Part shown: one piece after another, positions 44,811-57,410 of the stretch
Numbering within the stretch: the stretch's first letter is position 1
Layout: each line of letters starts with the position of its first letter
DNA from: Gymnopus androsaceus JB14
Lineage: Eukaryota; Basidiomycota; Agaricomycetes; Agaricales; Omphalotaceae
Direction of reading: 5' to 3'
NCBI GenBank assembly: GCA_009733575.1
Contig: ML769399.1
Span: forward strand, 369,260 to 433,259
DNA: 64,000 bases
Translations under genes and position numbers: made by a program
The notes under the pieces: model-generated
Database searches by the model: none
What the model was told of the DNA's origin: nothing
What the model saw: the letters and a program-made list of their open reading frames with translations, nothing else

Positions 44811-47800
44811 TCAGCGCCTCAACCTCGACGGACCCGCCACCGCATTCTCCTGAACAGCCCTCTCTTTACCTTTACGCCCCGCACCCGCACCCGATGCATG
44901 CTGCACATGAGTGTTGGTCACGTCCGACATGGCTACATCCCCCTGCGGTAGAAGATACTCTATATCTTCAAACATGTGAGGGAAGAGTACCGCCAGCATA
45001 TCGTCAATCCTGGATAAGTAAAGCAGTGAGTTTCGAAAATCCAACAAAGCGAGTCCGTTATAGCCTTACTTTGAAATAAAATCGCCCTTGACAGCTTTGG
45101 CCTTTGAATTCTTCTTAGCAGGAGATTCAACTTTTTGCTTGTCGTTGGTAAAAGAGTTGGTAAAAGACGAAACGTTGAGAGTTCCAGCGGAGTTTTCCTT
45201 GGTGTAGAGAGAAAGTCCTTGGCGAGCGGCGAGATCGAGGATGTTGCGTTCAACGGTGTCTACGGAAAGAAGTCAAGTACATAAAAGACAGGGTTGATTT
45301 CGGAGTACCTTCAGCATAATAGCAATATACGGAAGTGGGCCTGGTCTGACCCAAACGATCAATTCGGGCGATTGCTTATAACAGCCATCAACAAGGTTGT
45401 TTTCACGAAAAGAGGAAAATCGCAAATACCTTGAATTTCGAACCCATGATGAACGACGCTCTCCAGCAAGAAAACCCGAGAGGCACAAGTAACATTGAGG
45501 CCGGCATTCTCGCGTTCACTACAAGTACCAGAAGCGAAGTTAGCATTGCGAGTTTGAGGATGAACGCGACGAATGTACAAACCCATGAAGCAGAAGCACC
45601 GATATTGCTGGGTCTGTCTTGAATTTCTTCACGGGACCTTCGCCCCTTGTTCCTCTATCTATCCGGATTGAAAGAATACCTAAAAATGAGTTCAGAAACA
45701 GTCCTTCTGTAAGCTTGAGACAATTACCGTTTTCTTGCATAGCACGTTGAACGACTACATGGTAGAACGTTAATGAAAGCTCGTTCGTAGGATTAAAGGT
45801 ACTCACTGGTTAATGAATCAGCCCAGGCAGAGAAGACGATGCTTTTTGAACCACGATCAACCTGTTCCAGGTAAAGTAGATGCCGAATGAGCGTCTGGAT
45901 CTTGCTCCCGTAATCCCCGATAGCCTCCATCGACTGAATCGTGTCGAAAACCGTTGCATCTAACCAACGTCGAAATTAGTTAGTACTACGATATACATCG
46001 CAGGGCATGCGTACCAATCATATTGTAATCAATCTTTCGATGAGATGTAGGTACGAGTTCACCATTCACAATCGGGTTCGGTGCCGGCGGCTGTTGTGGT
46101 TCGTGCAACGTGAAACGTTGTAGATTGTCTACGTCGATGGGAACACTGTTCAAAAGAGAATCAGGTAAATACTAGAATAATAAGCTTTGCACTCACCGAC
46201 AAACAGGACAGTGTTTGCCACTCTCCTTTTTGGCCAGCCACTCCTTCAGACATCCCTCGCAGAAGATGTGAGCACTAAGAGATAGGAATGAATTCCAAGC
46301 GATGCACAGAAAAATAATGAAATACCCACCAATTAGTTAAGAAGCCTCTCTCGAAGTCGCAGCGACACAGGATACAGCATTTATCATCCTCGTCAAGCTC
46401 ATCATCTTCATTGCTCTTCACGAGGTTCTCAAGGTATCGTTGGTGCGCCCGTTTGGCCGTCAATTGGGCATCCATGTCCTTCTTTTCTTTCTCTGAATCA
46501 TGCAGAGCATCTTCCCTCGTTCCATTAAACTCGACTTCAGCCACGGAATCAGAGATCTCTTGCAGCTGACGGAAGAATAACACCCTCTGGTTGAAAGCTT
46601 TCCGGAAAAGCGCGAGGTCGGCGCCAAGTTTCTCGATGATCGACTCTGCAAGAGTAATGCAATATTCAGAAGAAAGAAAGGGAACGCGGGTTAAGCACTC
46701 ACGCTGGGAGCTGATTAATCGACGTAGATCTGCGATAGCTTGAACGAGAAGAATCTTTTCAGGATCATCGTCCCTCCTAATCCGTGCCGAAGCCCCAGTC
46801 AGTTCGACAAGTATCTGTAAGCCGAGGATCAGAAGAGCGCATTTCAAAAATCAAGGCCACTAACAGTTCTGACGGCACGACCGTCCAAATCCGCCAGCAA
46901 GGCTTTGTGCTTTTCCGAGAGCTGTTTGTAGAGAACCTCATGCTCGGGCTGGATCTCAACGTCATCAGGAATATCTAGCTTGTCTGCCGCAATTGCTTTC
47001 AAGGCTGCTTTTGTCTTTCGCTGCTTGGTCTCCCTAATGCATCCATCAGTTTCACGATACAGGAGGAGTACTCTGGGTCTTACTTTGCATCGTGAGCGGC
47101 TAAAAGTGTGCGTTCATTCACAAGAGCTTCCCGGCGGTCGGCAAGAAGCGCGGCGTACGCCTGCAAATATGTCTCGGCCTCGCCTTGGTTGTCCAACGTA
47201 CGCTGATACTCTTGACCATCGGCATCTTCTCCAGGGTTCAGACTCTGAGTCAAAAGCGAGTGGATTTTGCTCCGCCATTCCCACAATAGCTCGGTCTGCT
47301 CGTTGAGTACGTTTTCGATAATTTCATGCAGCTCTTCAATCTTCCCAGAGAGCGTTAACATTCAGTGCCCATTAGATGAAGCGCAATACTCACTGAATCT
47401 GCCGATCTTATTCCCCCTTGTTCTAGATATGGGACTGGAATCAACAATTCTTCCTTGCTTACGCCCGCCTTGCCGCTGCCACTAGTAACATCGCGCTTCA
47501 ACTGCGACATCCCAGCCTTGGCGTCTTGTTCCGTAGCTGATGTCACAAAAAATGAGCATTTGCGAATCGTACCATAATGAGAAACCTACTCTTCAGAAGA
47601 TCCCTACGAACGGTTTCTGCGGTAGCATAGGCATCATTCTCTTGGGCGGAGTGTGCAGCTCCAAGGTTGTGATAGACGTCACCTTGTAATGATTTTGGAA
47701 TTAGTAACTGGACAGAACAAGTACCGGATGTTCTTACCTTGCAAAAATTTTACACGATGGTATTGGATGCGGGCTTCGCGGAGACGTTGTTTAAGAGCAC

Positions 47801-50800
47801 GTCGTTTATCTCGGTATTCCTTCCCAGCAGGTGTTTTTGGTAAGTCGTCCTCGTTGTCCTCGTCATCATCATCAAGTTCTTCGTCGGATAGTGGCGATTT
47901 TTCCCTCTGTTTTCCTTTGCCTTTCGAAGATTCTGTGGCGCGACGATTCTCGTCCAGTAACGCTCTCTGTTCAGCAGCCTCCTTTTTGAGTACTTCTCCT
48001 TTGACGTCGTGTTCAGCAATAGCCCTCTCAATTTCGGTGATCATCCGCTCAGCCTCTTTTTCGGTGGCGAGCAGAGTCTCGAGAACTGGTTGGAAACGAT
48101 TCAAGGTTTGCGTGTTGAGCTGCTTGAGCTGAGCGATTTTGATCATGGCTTGAATCTGAATGAGACGGTCAGAATCAAAGGCGACATAAATAGCAGGAAT
48201 AGAAGTTAACCTTGGTTTTCCAGTCGTCGAGAAGATTCCGCCAGTTTTGGTCTTTCATGTTCTGAAGGACATGGAGTTAGGCAACATCAAAGATGGTATA
48301 AGAACTTTATAGCTAACCTGCAGTACATCCGCCATGGTTTTCAGCGCACCGGGCTTGTAAAGTTTTTCGTTCTGCCCAAGGACTTGTCCGACCTAGAGCC
48401 TAGTTTAAATGACGAAAAATTTGAATAACCAAGACGGACGTACCTGGGGATGGGTACAAATACCACGGAGACGACGGATAGAGGATCTGAGTAAAGCACC
48501 GTCAACTTCCCAACCTTCGGAAGCTGCAACACCTCGAGCATCAAGCCCGAGATCATTGAGAATGGCCTCAAAGGATTGGTCGTACACCTGTAAAATCAGA
48601 TCCGATATGAACACTCGAGAATTCACCTTCCACTATACCTACGTACCAAACGCTCTACTCGTCCCAGATCTATACTAACCAGATATCGGGTTTGTTCTGG
48701 AATAGTCAACTCTTGCGAAACCTGGGATTTCATAGTCCTAGGTAAACGTATGAGAATGAAAATGTCACAAGATAATGTTAGAAGGTGACACACCGAATGG
48801 AATGATACTTGAAAAGATCGTAAAATTCAGCTGCGAGCCCTGGCTGGAGAAGCCGGTTCCAGAAACGAGAGGATTCGATATCAAAGCGTAAGAACCTGTA
48901 GGGTGTTCAGAAGAATTGGAAGGGAGATGTAAAGAGAATGGAATACACACTTGAGCACATGCGAAAGGTCCGAAACTTGGGCACGCGCGGGAGTTCCGGA
49001 TACCGCCAGCGAAGAGCGTCGAGGAATTAAAGACACCATGTCCCTGTAGGATAGACTTGTCAGAATAACCCCGGTACCGAAGCGATCATCCTCACTCGGT
49101 TTTTGCTCCGCCAGCCATTTGTACTTCGTCCATCACCTAAAAGGATATTGAGTAGATTATGATACGATTTGGAGGGAAACTCACCACTCGAGCCCATTCA
49201 ACCATAATAAGCGGTGACCGTGGCCTCTCAACATTTGCATAAACCACGCCATCTCGTCGGGGTCGTGACGGAGGCGCGCGCGCAACATTCAAATCGAGTT
49301 GAAGAACATTGTAGGTTGTGATCACGACGTCAAAGCTGTGAGCATAAGCGCACCAGTCCACGATTTCCTCCTCCTCCCTATCGTCTACGTCCATCGCATC
49401 GATATCAACCGCAGTCGCTTTTCCCTTTTTCTTAATGTTTGCCTGAGCTTGGGCCTTCGTACCAGCTCTAGCAGCTTTCCTCGTTGCCTTTTGCTTTTCC
49501 GACTGCCGCTTCTGGCGTACGTGCTCGATTTGTGATTCGCTTATAGGAACCTTGACATTCGTCCAGCCATCGTAGACAAGCACTTTGAGACCAGGGGCAT
49601 GTGCCTTCAACTCGTCCGACCATTGAGTAGCAAGGGTGGCTGGCGTGACGATCAAAGTGGTCTACAAAACATATTTATGCGCGTGTAAGCAGCTATAGAT
49701 GTGTACATACCCTGATAGCTTTCACAGTGATACCGGCTTCAGCGTCCCAGCGCGCAACTGATGGATTAAACTGCGGCAGCGCTGGATTGAGGAGTATGAG
49801 AGATATCGTCTCGATAGTCTTGCCAAGCCCCGGCTCCTCCGCCAGGATACCGCCTAGTGGTGGACCATTGTCCTCCTCTGGTGCATCTGCTCGAATAGCG
49901 CCAGACAAGCGATTAACAAACCACTGTTCACCATTCACGTCGACAGCGTGCCAGAACGTAAAGGCAGAAACCTTTTGTTTGGGAATGATTCTGCCATCAT
50001 CTGACACAGTCATGCCCTCCCGGTCCAGAAGCCAACCGACACTGCGGCGCTGGAATGGAAGAAGAGTAGGCAAGAGACCTGTGGGTTGCATAGCTTCCTG
50101 AGCAATTGTAGAAGCAAGAGGTGGTGCAGGACCCAAGATCGAGTAGTAGTAGGGTATATTAACAACACCCTCGAACGACGGTGGTGGCTGAGAAGGAAAG
50201 AGGAACATGATAACGCGGCGTTGGACGTCCTCTACTCGAATTCTCTCACTCTTCGGGGAATTCGGAAAGGGATCGAATATAGTGGGAGTTACAAATGACG
50301 CGGATATTTCGATATGGAGACGGAAGGATGTCTTTTCGCCAGGAATGATGACGAGCTTTAAACGCGCGTTGATCTCGAGCCTGCGGTGTGAAGAAAGAAT
50401 GTGAAGACAGTGGATGAGGTCTTCCGGACCCGATGAAGCGAAATCTGAGGATTGCCATTCCAGATTTCCTGGGTTGCACAGTGGCACCAGCGCTAACCAT
50501 TCCTTCTCCGACGTCACAACATAGCGATTGGGGAACTTGGAAAGATCGACCTGACCCAAGTCTATAGAAAATGGCTCCAAGGAACCTGCACTGAGATTCG
50601 ACAGCTCTCTTTGAAACCACTCCTCCTCCGCCTGCCATGCATCCGAGTTGGAAAACTGATTCGCGATTGCGTCCTCCGGAATCCCGTTTGAGTAGTCAAT
50701 TTCGAGTACATGGCGAAAGGCAGGAACAAGATTCGTATCATCGTCCTGAGGATAGTCAAAGTCGTTCCACAAATCCCGTGGATAGCTCATCGAAGTCGCC

Positions 50801-51084
50801 GGACAGGGGTCATCACGAACGAATAGTCCTTTAGAGAGTTTTGAACGTTTGTTGGAAGGGCCTTCCGAGCTCTGGGATGAGGATCGAGCGCGCTTTTTCC
50901 CGGTTTCATTGTCTTGTGAAGTGGACGCGGTCCTTTGCCCGCTAAGCTGTCGCCGAGCCAATTGCGCAAGTTTTGGCAAGTTAACGGCAGGTCTATAGAC
51001 CTGATGATTTGAATTTCTGATTCCGTAAAAGTTTGGCAGGGCTCTAAGGTGCCCGACGTGGTAAGATAGCGTTGGTTCGCGCAT
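44811..51084 (-). CDS. SHPRH-like SNF2 ATPase / RING E3 ubiquitin ligase
   Basis: Nuclear SNF2-family protein with a RING inserted between helicase lobes, as in human SHPRH and yeast Irc20, linked to DNA damage tolerance and PCNA ubiquitination. I count 25 exons (51084-49711, 49661-49185, 49136-49096 and on to 45009-44811) joining in frame to about 1650 aa. Lobe 1: GGILAEEPGLGKTIETISLI (about 412-431), TTLIVTPATLATQW, DVVITTYNVL, VMDEVQMAGG (Walker B-like), LAVSGTPAR. RING at about 1293-1332: CCILCRC, then CAHIFCEGCLKEW and KHCPVCR, all ligands present. Lobe 2: SIVFSAWADSL, VLLLHGERENAGLNVTCASR, ARIDRLGQTRPTSVYCYY. An in-frame ATG at 51120 is an alternative start. Several exons are under 60 nt, the smallest 27 nt. 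Confidence 0.93.
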
Positions 51085-51120
51085 GAAAGGATGATGATGA
51101 AAGTAGGAAGAAAGAATCAA

Positions 51121-51846
51121 GGGGCAAAAACGCGATACGCTATCGCACGTGGTTGTCGCACGTGGCAGAATGAGTCCATAATGGCTCCGATCTTACGCGT
51201 CCGCTTGATGCTATGATAAAAGTGTGGATCTTCTAACCGATCTACCCCACCGGGCACCCAGTAACTACCAGACAGAGCTATACGTCCCAGCAGCATCTTT
51301 GGAGGAGCTCGATCAGGACTTTGCAGGAGTGCTTCACGAAATGGCACGTCCAACTTGAGGTAAGGACTTGGAGTCCAACTCGTAAATTTTTTTTCGCATT
51401 CTTGCTAACATGAGAATTTTTTAAGAGTGAGGAATCCGCTTCCTGGTATACTCTTGAATATTGCCTATTACTTATTCCAGTAGTTTGGGCTTGTGGTCCC
51501 GCTGGATCTGTTCATTCAATAGCGCGTTTTCTACGAAAGCCCGTGCCGCTGCCCTTCTACGCGCTATTTTGTCATCATGGTGACCTCTAGACTTGTTCTA
51601 TAAAAGCTCTGATGTTCATGGTACTTAGGTTTCCTTTTTCTGATCTCAAACTAAAGCCACGGTCGTCGGTGAGGGTCAAAGACTTAAGAAGGTTGGTTTA
51701 AAACTTCTAAAAACCAACCAATCTCACAGACCTTACAATTAGCAAGAAGATATGAGCCTGTAACGTACAGGGTTGTGGTGAAACAGGCATTAGAGTCTCG
51801 ATAAGCAGAAGCAGAAACCATGAATCGGTTCCAGTCCTCTACACTG
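51121..51846. other. Intergenic, no gene seen
   Basis: Upstream region of the SHPRH-like gene; no recognisable feature until the short repeat at 51847. Confidence 0.4.
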
Positions 51847-51999
51847 CATCAGGAAAACCTGGGTGAACTGTGAGTTCTGCGGGCCCGGGTTGCTGTACAG
51901 TGCTGCACAGAAGCCCAATATAATCCACAGCAGCCACAGAGCTGTGCAGTTCTGTACAGAGGGTGCCATTCCTGTGCGAACACCCAGGTTTTCTGGTGT
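51847..51999. repeat. Short TIR element, CTGTACAG/CCACAGC core
   Basis: Ends CATCAGGAAAACCTGGGTG and CACCCAGGTTTTCTGGTG; the core is a run of CTGTACAG, CAGCAGCCACAG and TGCTGTACAGTGCTG motifs. Same end sequence family as 32907-33084 but with a different low-complexity core, matching that of the copies nested in the hAT element. Confidence 0.65.
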
Positions 52000-52694
52000 T
52001 GGGAAGAGAGCAAATGGATGCGTGAGCATCCGCCGATACGGGTTTCGTACATAAGGATAGGGCTAATTTTGTCGACACGGAAAAACGGAAAATTCAACAG
52101 ATTGACTACTTAGTATGGTCAAATTTCTTGGAAGTTTAGCCAGCGATATCTCACAGGTTAGCTATGCTATATATACTTATATGTTTTTAATTGAATGTCT
52201 AAAGGCTGCGGTAGGCTGCGGTAGAACTCGATGCGTATAGGAAGATAGATTAATCATCTTGATTCATTGATACCTCTTTACTTTCCACTATGCACTTCTT
52301 GTCACGGTGAGACACCTTCATTATCTCATCGCCTTGAATACTTTTCGAGCGTTGGCTGATGGTGAAACATTCCCAACATAAACTCTGCCTGGTTACCGTG
52401 AACTTACCATATCATAAGTTCATGGTAAGCGCGCTGAACTAAAGTTAGATTGCTTCCTGTGAAGTTTCTGTCCCGCCAAAATCATTGATCAATAGTTGTC
52501 GGTAATTGTCGTAAGATGAATCTTCTGAACACGCATTGGCCCAAGCCGTGTTTTTCATGGTTTAAAAGGTCAGTTCCTTTATAACTTATCTATAACTTAT
52601 CATCTGGTGGATTTTAGACCTTTCCCTCCTCACGGAATAGATTACTCTTAAGCGGAGAATGTCGGTCCCTACAAGCTACGCACTTCCTCGAATA
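52000..52694. other. Intergenic, no gene seen
   Basis: AT-rich spacer with a small tandem repeat (GGCTGCGGTA twice near 52205) and nothing else recognised. Confidence 0.4.
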
Positions 52695-52844
52695 CTGTAC
52701 CATTTCGATCGAGAGTTCATCAATTCTGAATTTTTTGACCAAAATAAATACAAAATAAATCCAGACAATTGAGAAAAAATTAAAACCACACTCCGATTTT
52801 TTTGAGGATGATGGATGACTGAACTCTCGATCAAAATGGTACAG
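52695..52844. mobile_element. 150-bp MITE with 25-bp TIRs and TA target duplication
   Basis: CTGTACCATTTCGATCGAGA at the left and the inverted counterpart at the right differ by a single base over 25 bp. TA flanks both ends (52693-52694, 52845-52846). Mariner-type non-autonomous element. It ends 11 bp before the first ATG of 7TM gene D, so it occupies that gene's 5' leader. Confidence 0.85.
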
Positions 52845-53486
52845 TAATCGTAGTCATGGTGCATCATAGTGTGCTCAACGATTTACAGGTGGAATGTATA
52901 CTTTACGGTGAGTAATATCAGGTGCAGCTGCCTCCATTGTGTTCTATTAGTCCTCTTTTAAAGGTGCTTATACTGTACTTTTTGGCCTGGTCGTGTGGAT
53001 TTTATCTCGAAAATTCGACATTCCCGCCGTGAAAAAGTTCATCTTTCCCGCAATTATAGTTATGTATGCTCTTACAACATTAAACATCGCTTATGATCTG
53101 GTGGGTGAAGCATACGCAATAATGTATACTATTTCGGTAGTCCAAAAACCGTGGATGATCACTGGACAGTAAGCCTCGCAGGATTCATCAGAGTATTGTT
53201 TCTAACATGGTGCTTTGTAGGAGTGTCGACGAGATCACGTTTATACTTTCAGAGTGAGCGTGTCAGCGTGTTTGTTGTGTTTTGAGTTACTGATTCCAGC
53301 CCTTCGACCATCCAGTATTTTGGGGGATTCAGTTCTGGTATGTTACGTTCTGTCTGCTACTATTAACCCCCCACCCACCATGCCTTGTGCAGTTTTACCG
53401 ACTGTATACCGTTTGGGGACCACGGAAGAGAGTGCTCCTTCCTATACTGTTGCTCATAGTTCTAACCAAAGGTAAACATTTCGTTC

Positions 53487-53690
53487 CATCAGCAAAACCT
53501 GTATGTACTCCAGAGTGCTCCAGAGCTCTGCAGAGCTCCCAGAGCTTCTGGAGCAGCCAGAGCAAGGATAGTAGCTCCAGAGTGCTCTAGAGTGCTCTGA
53601 GTCAGGCAAAAGAAGAGCGTATCAGCAAAACATTTATGTTCTCCAGAGTGCTCTGGAGTGCTCTGGTGCTCTCTGGAGACCACCCATCAT
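53487..53690. repeat. CATCAGCAAAACCTG-type element with GAGTGCTCTGG core
   Basis: Left end CATCAGCAAAACCTG at 53487-53501, core of CCAGAGTGCTCTGGAG-like units, a second internal TATCAGCAAAACAT near 53619. No clear right end. Lies in what would be an intron of 7TM gene D. Confidence 0.55.
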
Positions 53691-53816
53691 TCGACACAAC
53701 AAACTTTTGAGCCCCATTTAATTTTAATTGAGAAATTTCACATGGTAACCAGGCAATAATAATAGCAAGTTCATATGCATCATTTATTGTATGAGCACGC
53801 GCGCCATCAACATAAG

Positions 53817-53817
<1 letters not shown>

Positions 53818-53847
<30 letters not shown>
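53818..53847. repeat. (ACT)10 microsatellite
   Basis: Ten uninterrupted ACT units. Confidence 0.95.
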
Positions 53848-53848
<1 letters not shown>

Positions 53849-54218
53849 AGTGGCTAGTCAATGATTCACAATTTCTGTTTCCCCCGTCTCTCACTCTCTA
53901 TGTCTGCTTCTGCCTCCACAACCTTTGGACATTACTAAATATTAGTCAATTGATGCTGAAAATAGATAAGAACTTACCAAGAGAGGAAATATATGTGGAC
54001 CAAGTTGCAACACTGGAAGGAAGTAAGAAAAAAAGTACAAGTTCAATGTTCAGCTTGGAGTTGAACAGCAGCACCTTTTATACAACATTCTGGCAGTTTC
54101 CCACATATATATTTCCAGTTGTCAGTTATAGGATATAAAAGGAAGGTGTTGTAACATGTTGCAACACCTTCCTTTTATGTTACTTGCCAGACATTCTGTG
54201 ACAGCTGGCAATCAATTC

Positions 54219-54330
54219 CATCAGTGCCTACAGCTTCAGAGTGGCCAGAGCAGTCAGAGCACTCCAGAGCACTCCAGAGCATCAATTCAATGCTCTGAAC
54301 TGCTCCAGCAAAATACAGGTTTTGCTGATG
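54219..54330. repeat. CATCAG...TTTTGCTGATG element, short copy
   Basis: Right end CAGGTTTTGCTGATG at 54316-54330 is identical to that of 32907-33084 and 34650-34664; left end CATCAGTGCCTACAG is degenerate. Core of CAGAGCACTCCAGAGCACTC units. Confidence 0.55.
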
Positions 54331-55962
54331 CTCACTCTGCATAGCAAATTATCAGGCTAACTTCTATCTGAGTACTTGGTATCATCACCGCAATCAGAGA
54401 GGTCCACGGACACTTTAATGAACCACAGAATGGCCTCTTCGGTGATTACTCCCCTGACTTGTCCTTCGTCTTCACAATTGTCAACGCCTTTTCAAATGCG
54501 TTGATGACTGTTATGCTTGGTATGAAGTCAAAAAAAAAATTTTTTGAATTGCTGGTCTCAACTGCTACAACAGCTGGGCGAGTGTGGTGGATATCAAGGT
54601 CTCTTCAGAAAGAACTTTATGACGTCATTTCTCATCGGAAAAAGAGGCCGCATGACAGTACAATCTACTTGATGTACTTGGTGAATTGTACTTGTACATC
54701 CTACTTTGTTAGTGATCAATGTACTTTGTTTGCTTAATTTATATATAATGTAGGCTGTTAAAGTACTTGGGACATGCTAAACTTGTGCTAAACTGTACAT
54801 TTCAATTGATTTGGCAGGCCCTTGTGACTGTGACCAAACCATTTTAGACCGAAATTTTTGCAATTTTGGGCATGTCACACCCAAAGAGTTTAAAATGTGA
54901 CCTGTGACCCGGTTAAGATAGTACAGTATACCTAGTTAAAAGTAGATATAATCACAAGTAAGCTCCAGTAGCGTAGGGACATGTGCCAGATACAATGGTC
55001 TTAAGTGAGAATGAAGTAGATATTTCTAGACACAATGTATGCAAGAGGAGCACGATCACGATCATGTACACACACAGAGTAGAAATACATGCTCAAAGTA
55101 TGTCAATCAAGTAGAATCATCATATTTTGATCAAGATGTACATTAAATGATGAGAACTGACTTCATAGAACTTCCTTCTGGTCTCCGCTCGTCGCATTTG
55201 TATCACAGGACTTTGGCCGTAATGTACGCTCGAAATACCTTCGTTGAAGGTGAACACTTACCAACGCTGTACTAATGTTCATTACACAGCACAGAGCCTG
55301 GAATGATATATCCAGTGTACCTCACACTGTTAGCCATATTGCGAGCACAATCGGATGTAGAGGTCCCCAACTATGCTTGCATGGGCACCATCACTGTGGT
55401 AAGTACTACACATCTATTGTGGACATGGAATAAATATAACTTGGTTTTCTTTCCGCAGGGTCTTGCGCCTACCCTCATTGCCGTACGAGTGGGCTTAGGT
55501 AGTGCCATTGATAATCAGTCACTACGCTCGAATATCCTTCAGTCGGAATTACTATTTGCAACACTACCTCGAAGCCTCTCTACGCATGTCCTCGATATAG
55601 CTCCAGTCGGCAGTGAGGATATCTCAACTAGGTCGTCAATTCTTGATCTTGGACCACAGGGATCCAGTGAAGTTGAGCTGCGAAGGGCTTTATAATATAT
55701 AATACCCCGATATATTATTGTATTTTTTGTGTATGTACCAATGTTGATCTTTCTTGCTCTATGTACTCCTGCCGCCATACTATATGTATGTACTTATCAG
55801 ATGACACTTGCGGTCTGCGGAGATTATGTGAAAGGTCAAAGCGTATAGTATGAAAGGTTTCTACTGCATGATCAGAACCGAGTACTTAGTCTAAAAAACT
55901 TGAAGTACTGCTGGCAGTCCGAGGATCACTATTACAGATGGTATAATATTGTAAATTAAGTG

Positions 55963-56158
55963 TGTTGGATTTGATTTTGCCGAGTGCCGTTGCTCGCCAC
56001 GGCTTCCAATTGGAAATAAGTAATTACTGTATATAAGCCCGCCTGTAGTACATCGATCCCCCATCCGTTTGCCTCCCGACTCCCACTACGAGGCTCAAAC
56101 GGAATATATCGTTTGACTCTGCTCTTCTCGAGTGACGCCGTACCCGTGTATCCCAACA
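55963..56158. mobile_element. Solo LTR, 196 bp, target duplication AAGTG
   Basis: TGTTGG...CCAACA ends, direct 5-bp repeat AAGTG at 55958-55962 and 56159-56163. Same family as 8631-8817. It has an internal TGTATATAAG TATA-like box. No internal retrotransposon sequence adjoins it. Confidence 0.9.
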
Positions 56159-56473
56159 AAGTGCTAGTTCAGCGTCTCACGCGTCCGCGCACTTAGCGAC
56201 TATATCTTTGAGCTTGAACTGCGTATTTCAGTAGTTTTGTTGCGCTGGATTTTAACTGGGAGCTACATTGTGTTCGACGATACATTCAACTCACCCTTGT
56301 TCAAAGGCATGATGACGATCAATATGCTCTATCGTTACAGTACGGATATCTGGCATTTCTCTCATCCGCACTTCCGTTTGCGGGAAGTGCGGAGTGAGGT
56401 TATCTTATCTTATCAAGGCAAGTATCAAGGTCACATGACATGCGACCCTTTAAAACATAATTTTTCGCGCACT

Positions 56474-57410
56474 CATTTTGCTTTCAATTTCTCTTTTCAT
56501 CCCTCAAGGCCTCAAGCGTAAGTTCAAGCATACTCGAGGAGCTATGTACTCCTCAAATCGTTTGCTAGTAGCCTCATATCAGCACTGTAAGTATCTGTCC
56601 TTTTCAGTTTGTTTTTTTTCGACGTTCATTCCCTCCTCTTCGTGATGATTTCGTTGCCGCCCCAGTCGTAGCCTTAACGCGTTGACGAACGGCAGAGCAC
56701 ATAGCCAAACAGTGCATATCTGAAAATCCTTCCTTCTTTTTGCCTCCATCCTTCTTCGTTTCATTGCCTTTCAACTCATTGCCTTTCAACAACACACTCT
56801 AACGTATCTCTCCACAGGATGGTCCGAGTATCGTTCTAGTATTCATCCAAAGACCGGCTACTAGGACAGATACATCTGCGCTCATCATCTTCCTCTATAT
56901 CATTGTGATTCCGTCGTTGTTTTCTCTAACCCAAATCCTTAAATTTTTTTCGTGCCTGCATTTTGCTTCAATTTCTCTTTTCGCCCCTCAAGCTCAAGTC
57001 CAAGAATACTCGAAGAACTATGTATTCCTCAAGTCGTTTGCTGGTAGCCTCATACTGTCACTGTAAGTGTACTTTTCAGTTTTTTTCTTCTTTTTTGTCG
57101 ACGTTTCATTCCTACTTTTCATGATGATTTCGTTGCCGCCCCAGTCGTAGCCTTGACGCGTTGACGAACGGCAGAGCACATAGCCAAACAGTGCATTTCT
57201 GAAACTTCTTCCTTCGTTTGCTTTCACCCTTCTATGTTTCATTGCCTTTCAGCACGCTCTAACATATCTTTCTCTCTACAGGATGGTCCGAGCATCCTTC
57301 TAGTATCTATCCAAGGTCCCGGCTACCAGGACAGATACATCTGCGCGCATCATCTTCCTCTACATCGTTATGATTCCGTCGTCATTCTCTTTAACCTAAA
57401 TCAAGCCCAC
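56474..57410. repeat. Tandem direct duplication, two units of about 470-480 bp
   Basis: Units at about 56474-56957 and 56958-57410 share CGTTGCCGCCCCAGTCGTAG, GCGTTGACGAACGGCAGAGC, ACATAGCCAAACAGTGCAT and GGACAGATACATCTGCGC. Each has a GTAAGT followed about 240 bp later by CAGGATGGTCCGAG, resembling an intron, but no coherent protein emerges. Confidence 0.75.

Larger units (their letters stand above)
52856..55695 (+). pseudogene. 7TM protein D, degenerate or heavily interrupted
   Basis: Family segments in order: MVHHSVLNDLQVECILYG-AYTVLFGLVVWILSRK (52856-52907, 52964-53100 and possibly on), ILGDSVL (ending 53338), FYRLYTVWGPRKRVLLPILL (53393-53471), NAFSNALMTVML (about 54490-54525), AGRVWWISRSLQKELYDV (54574-54680), EPGMIYPVYLTLLAIL (about 55293-55398), GLAPTLIAVRVGLG plus cytosolic tail (55459-55695). 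I cannot join the region around 53100-53340 or the 54680/55293 junction in frame, and ESG has become EPG. The region 53480-54340 contains several short repeat elements. Read as a decaying gene, though complex splicing is not excluded. Confidence 0.55.
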
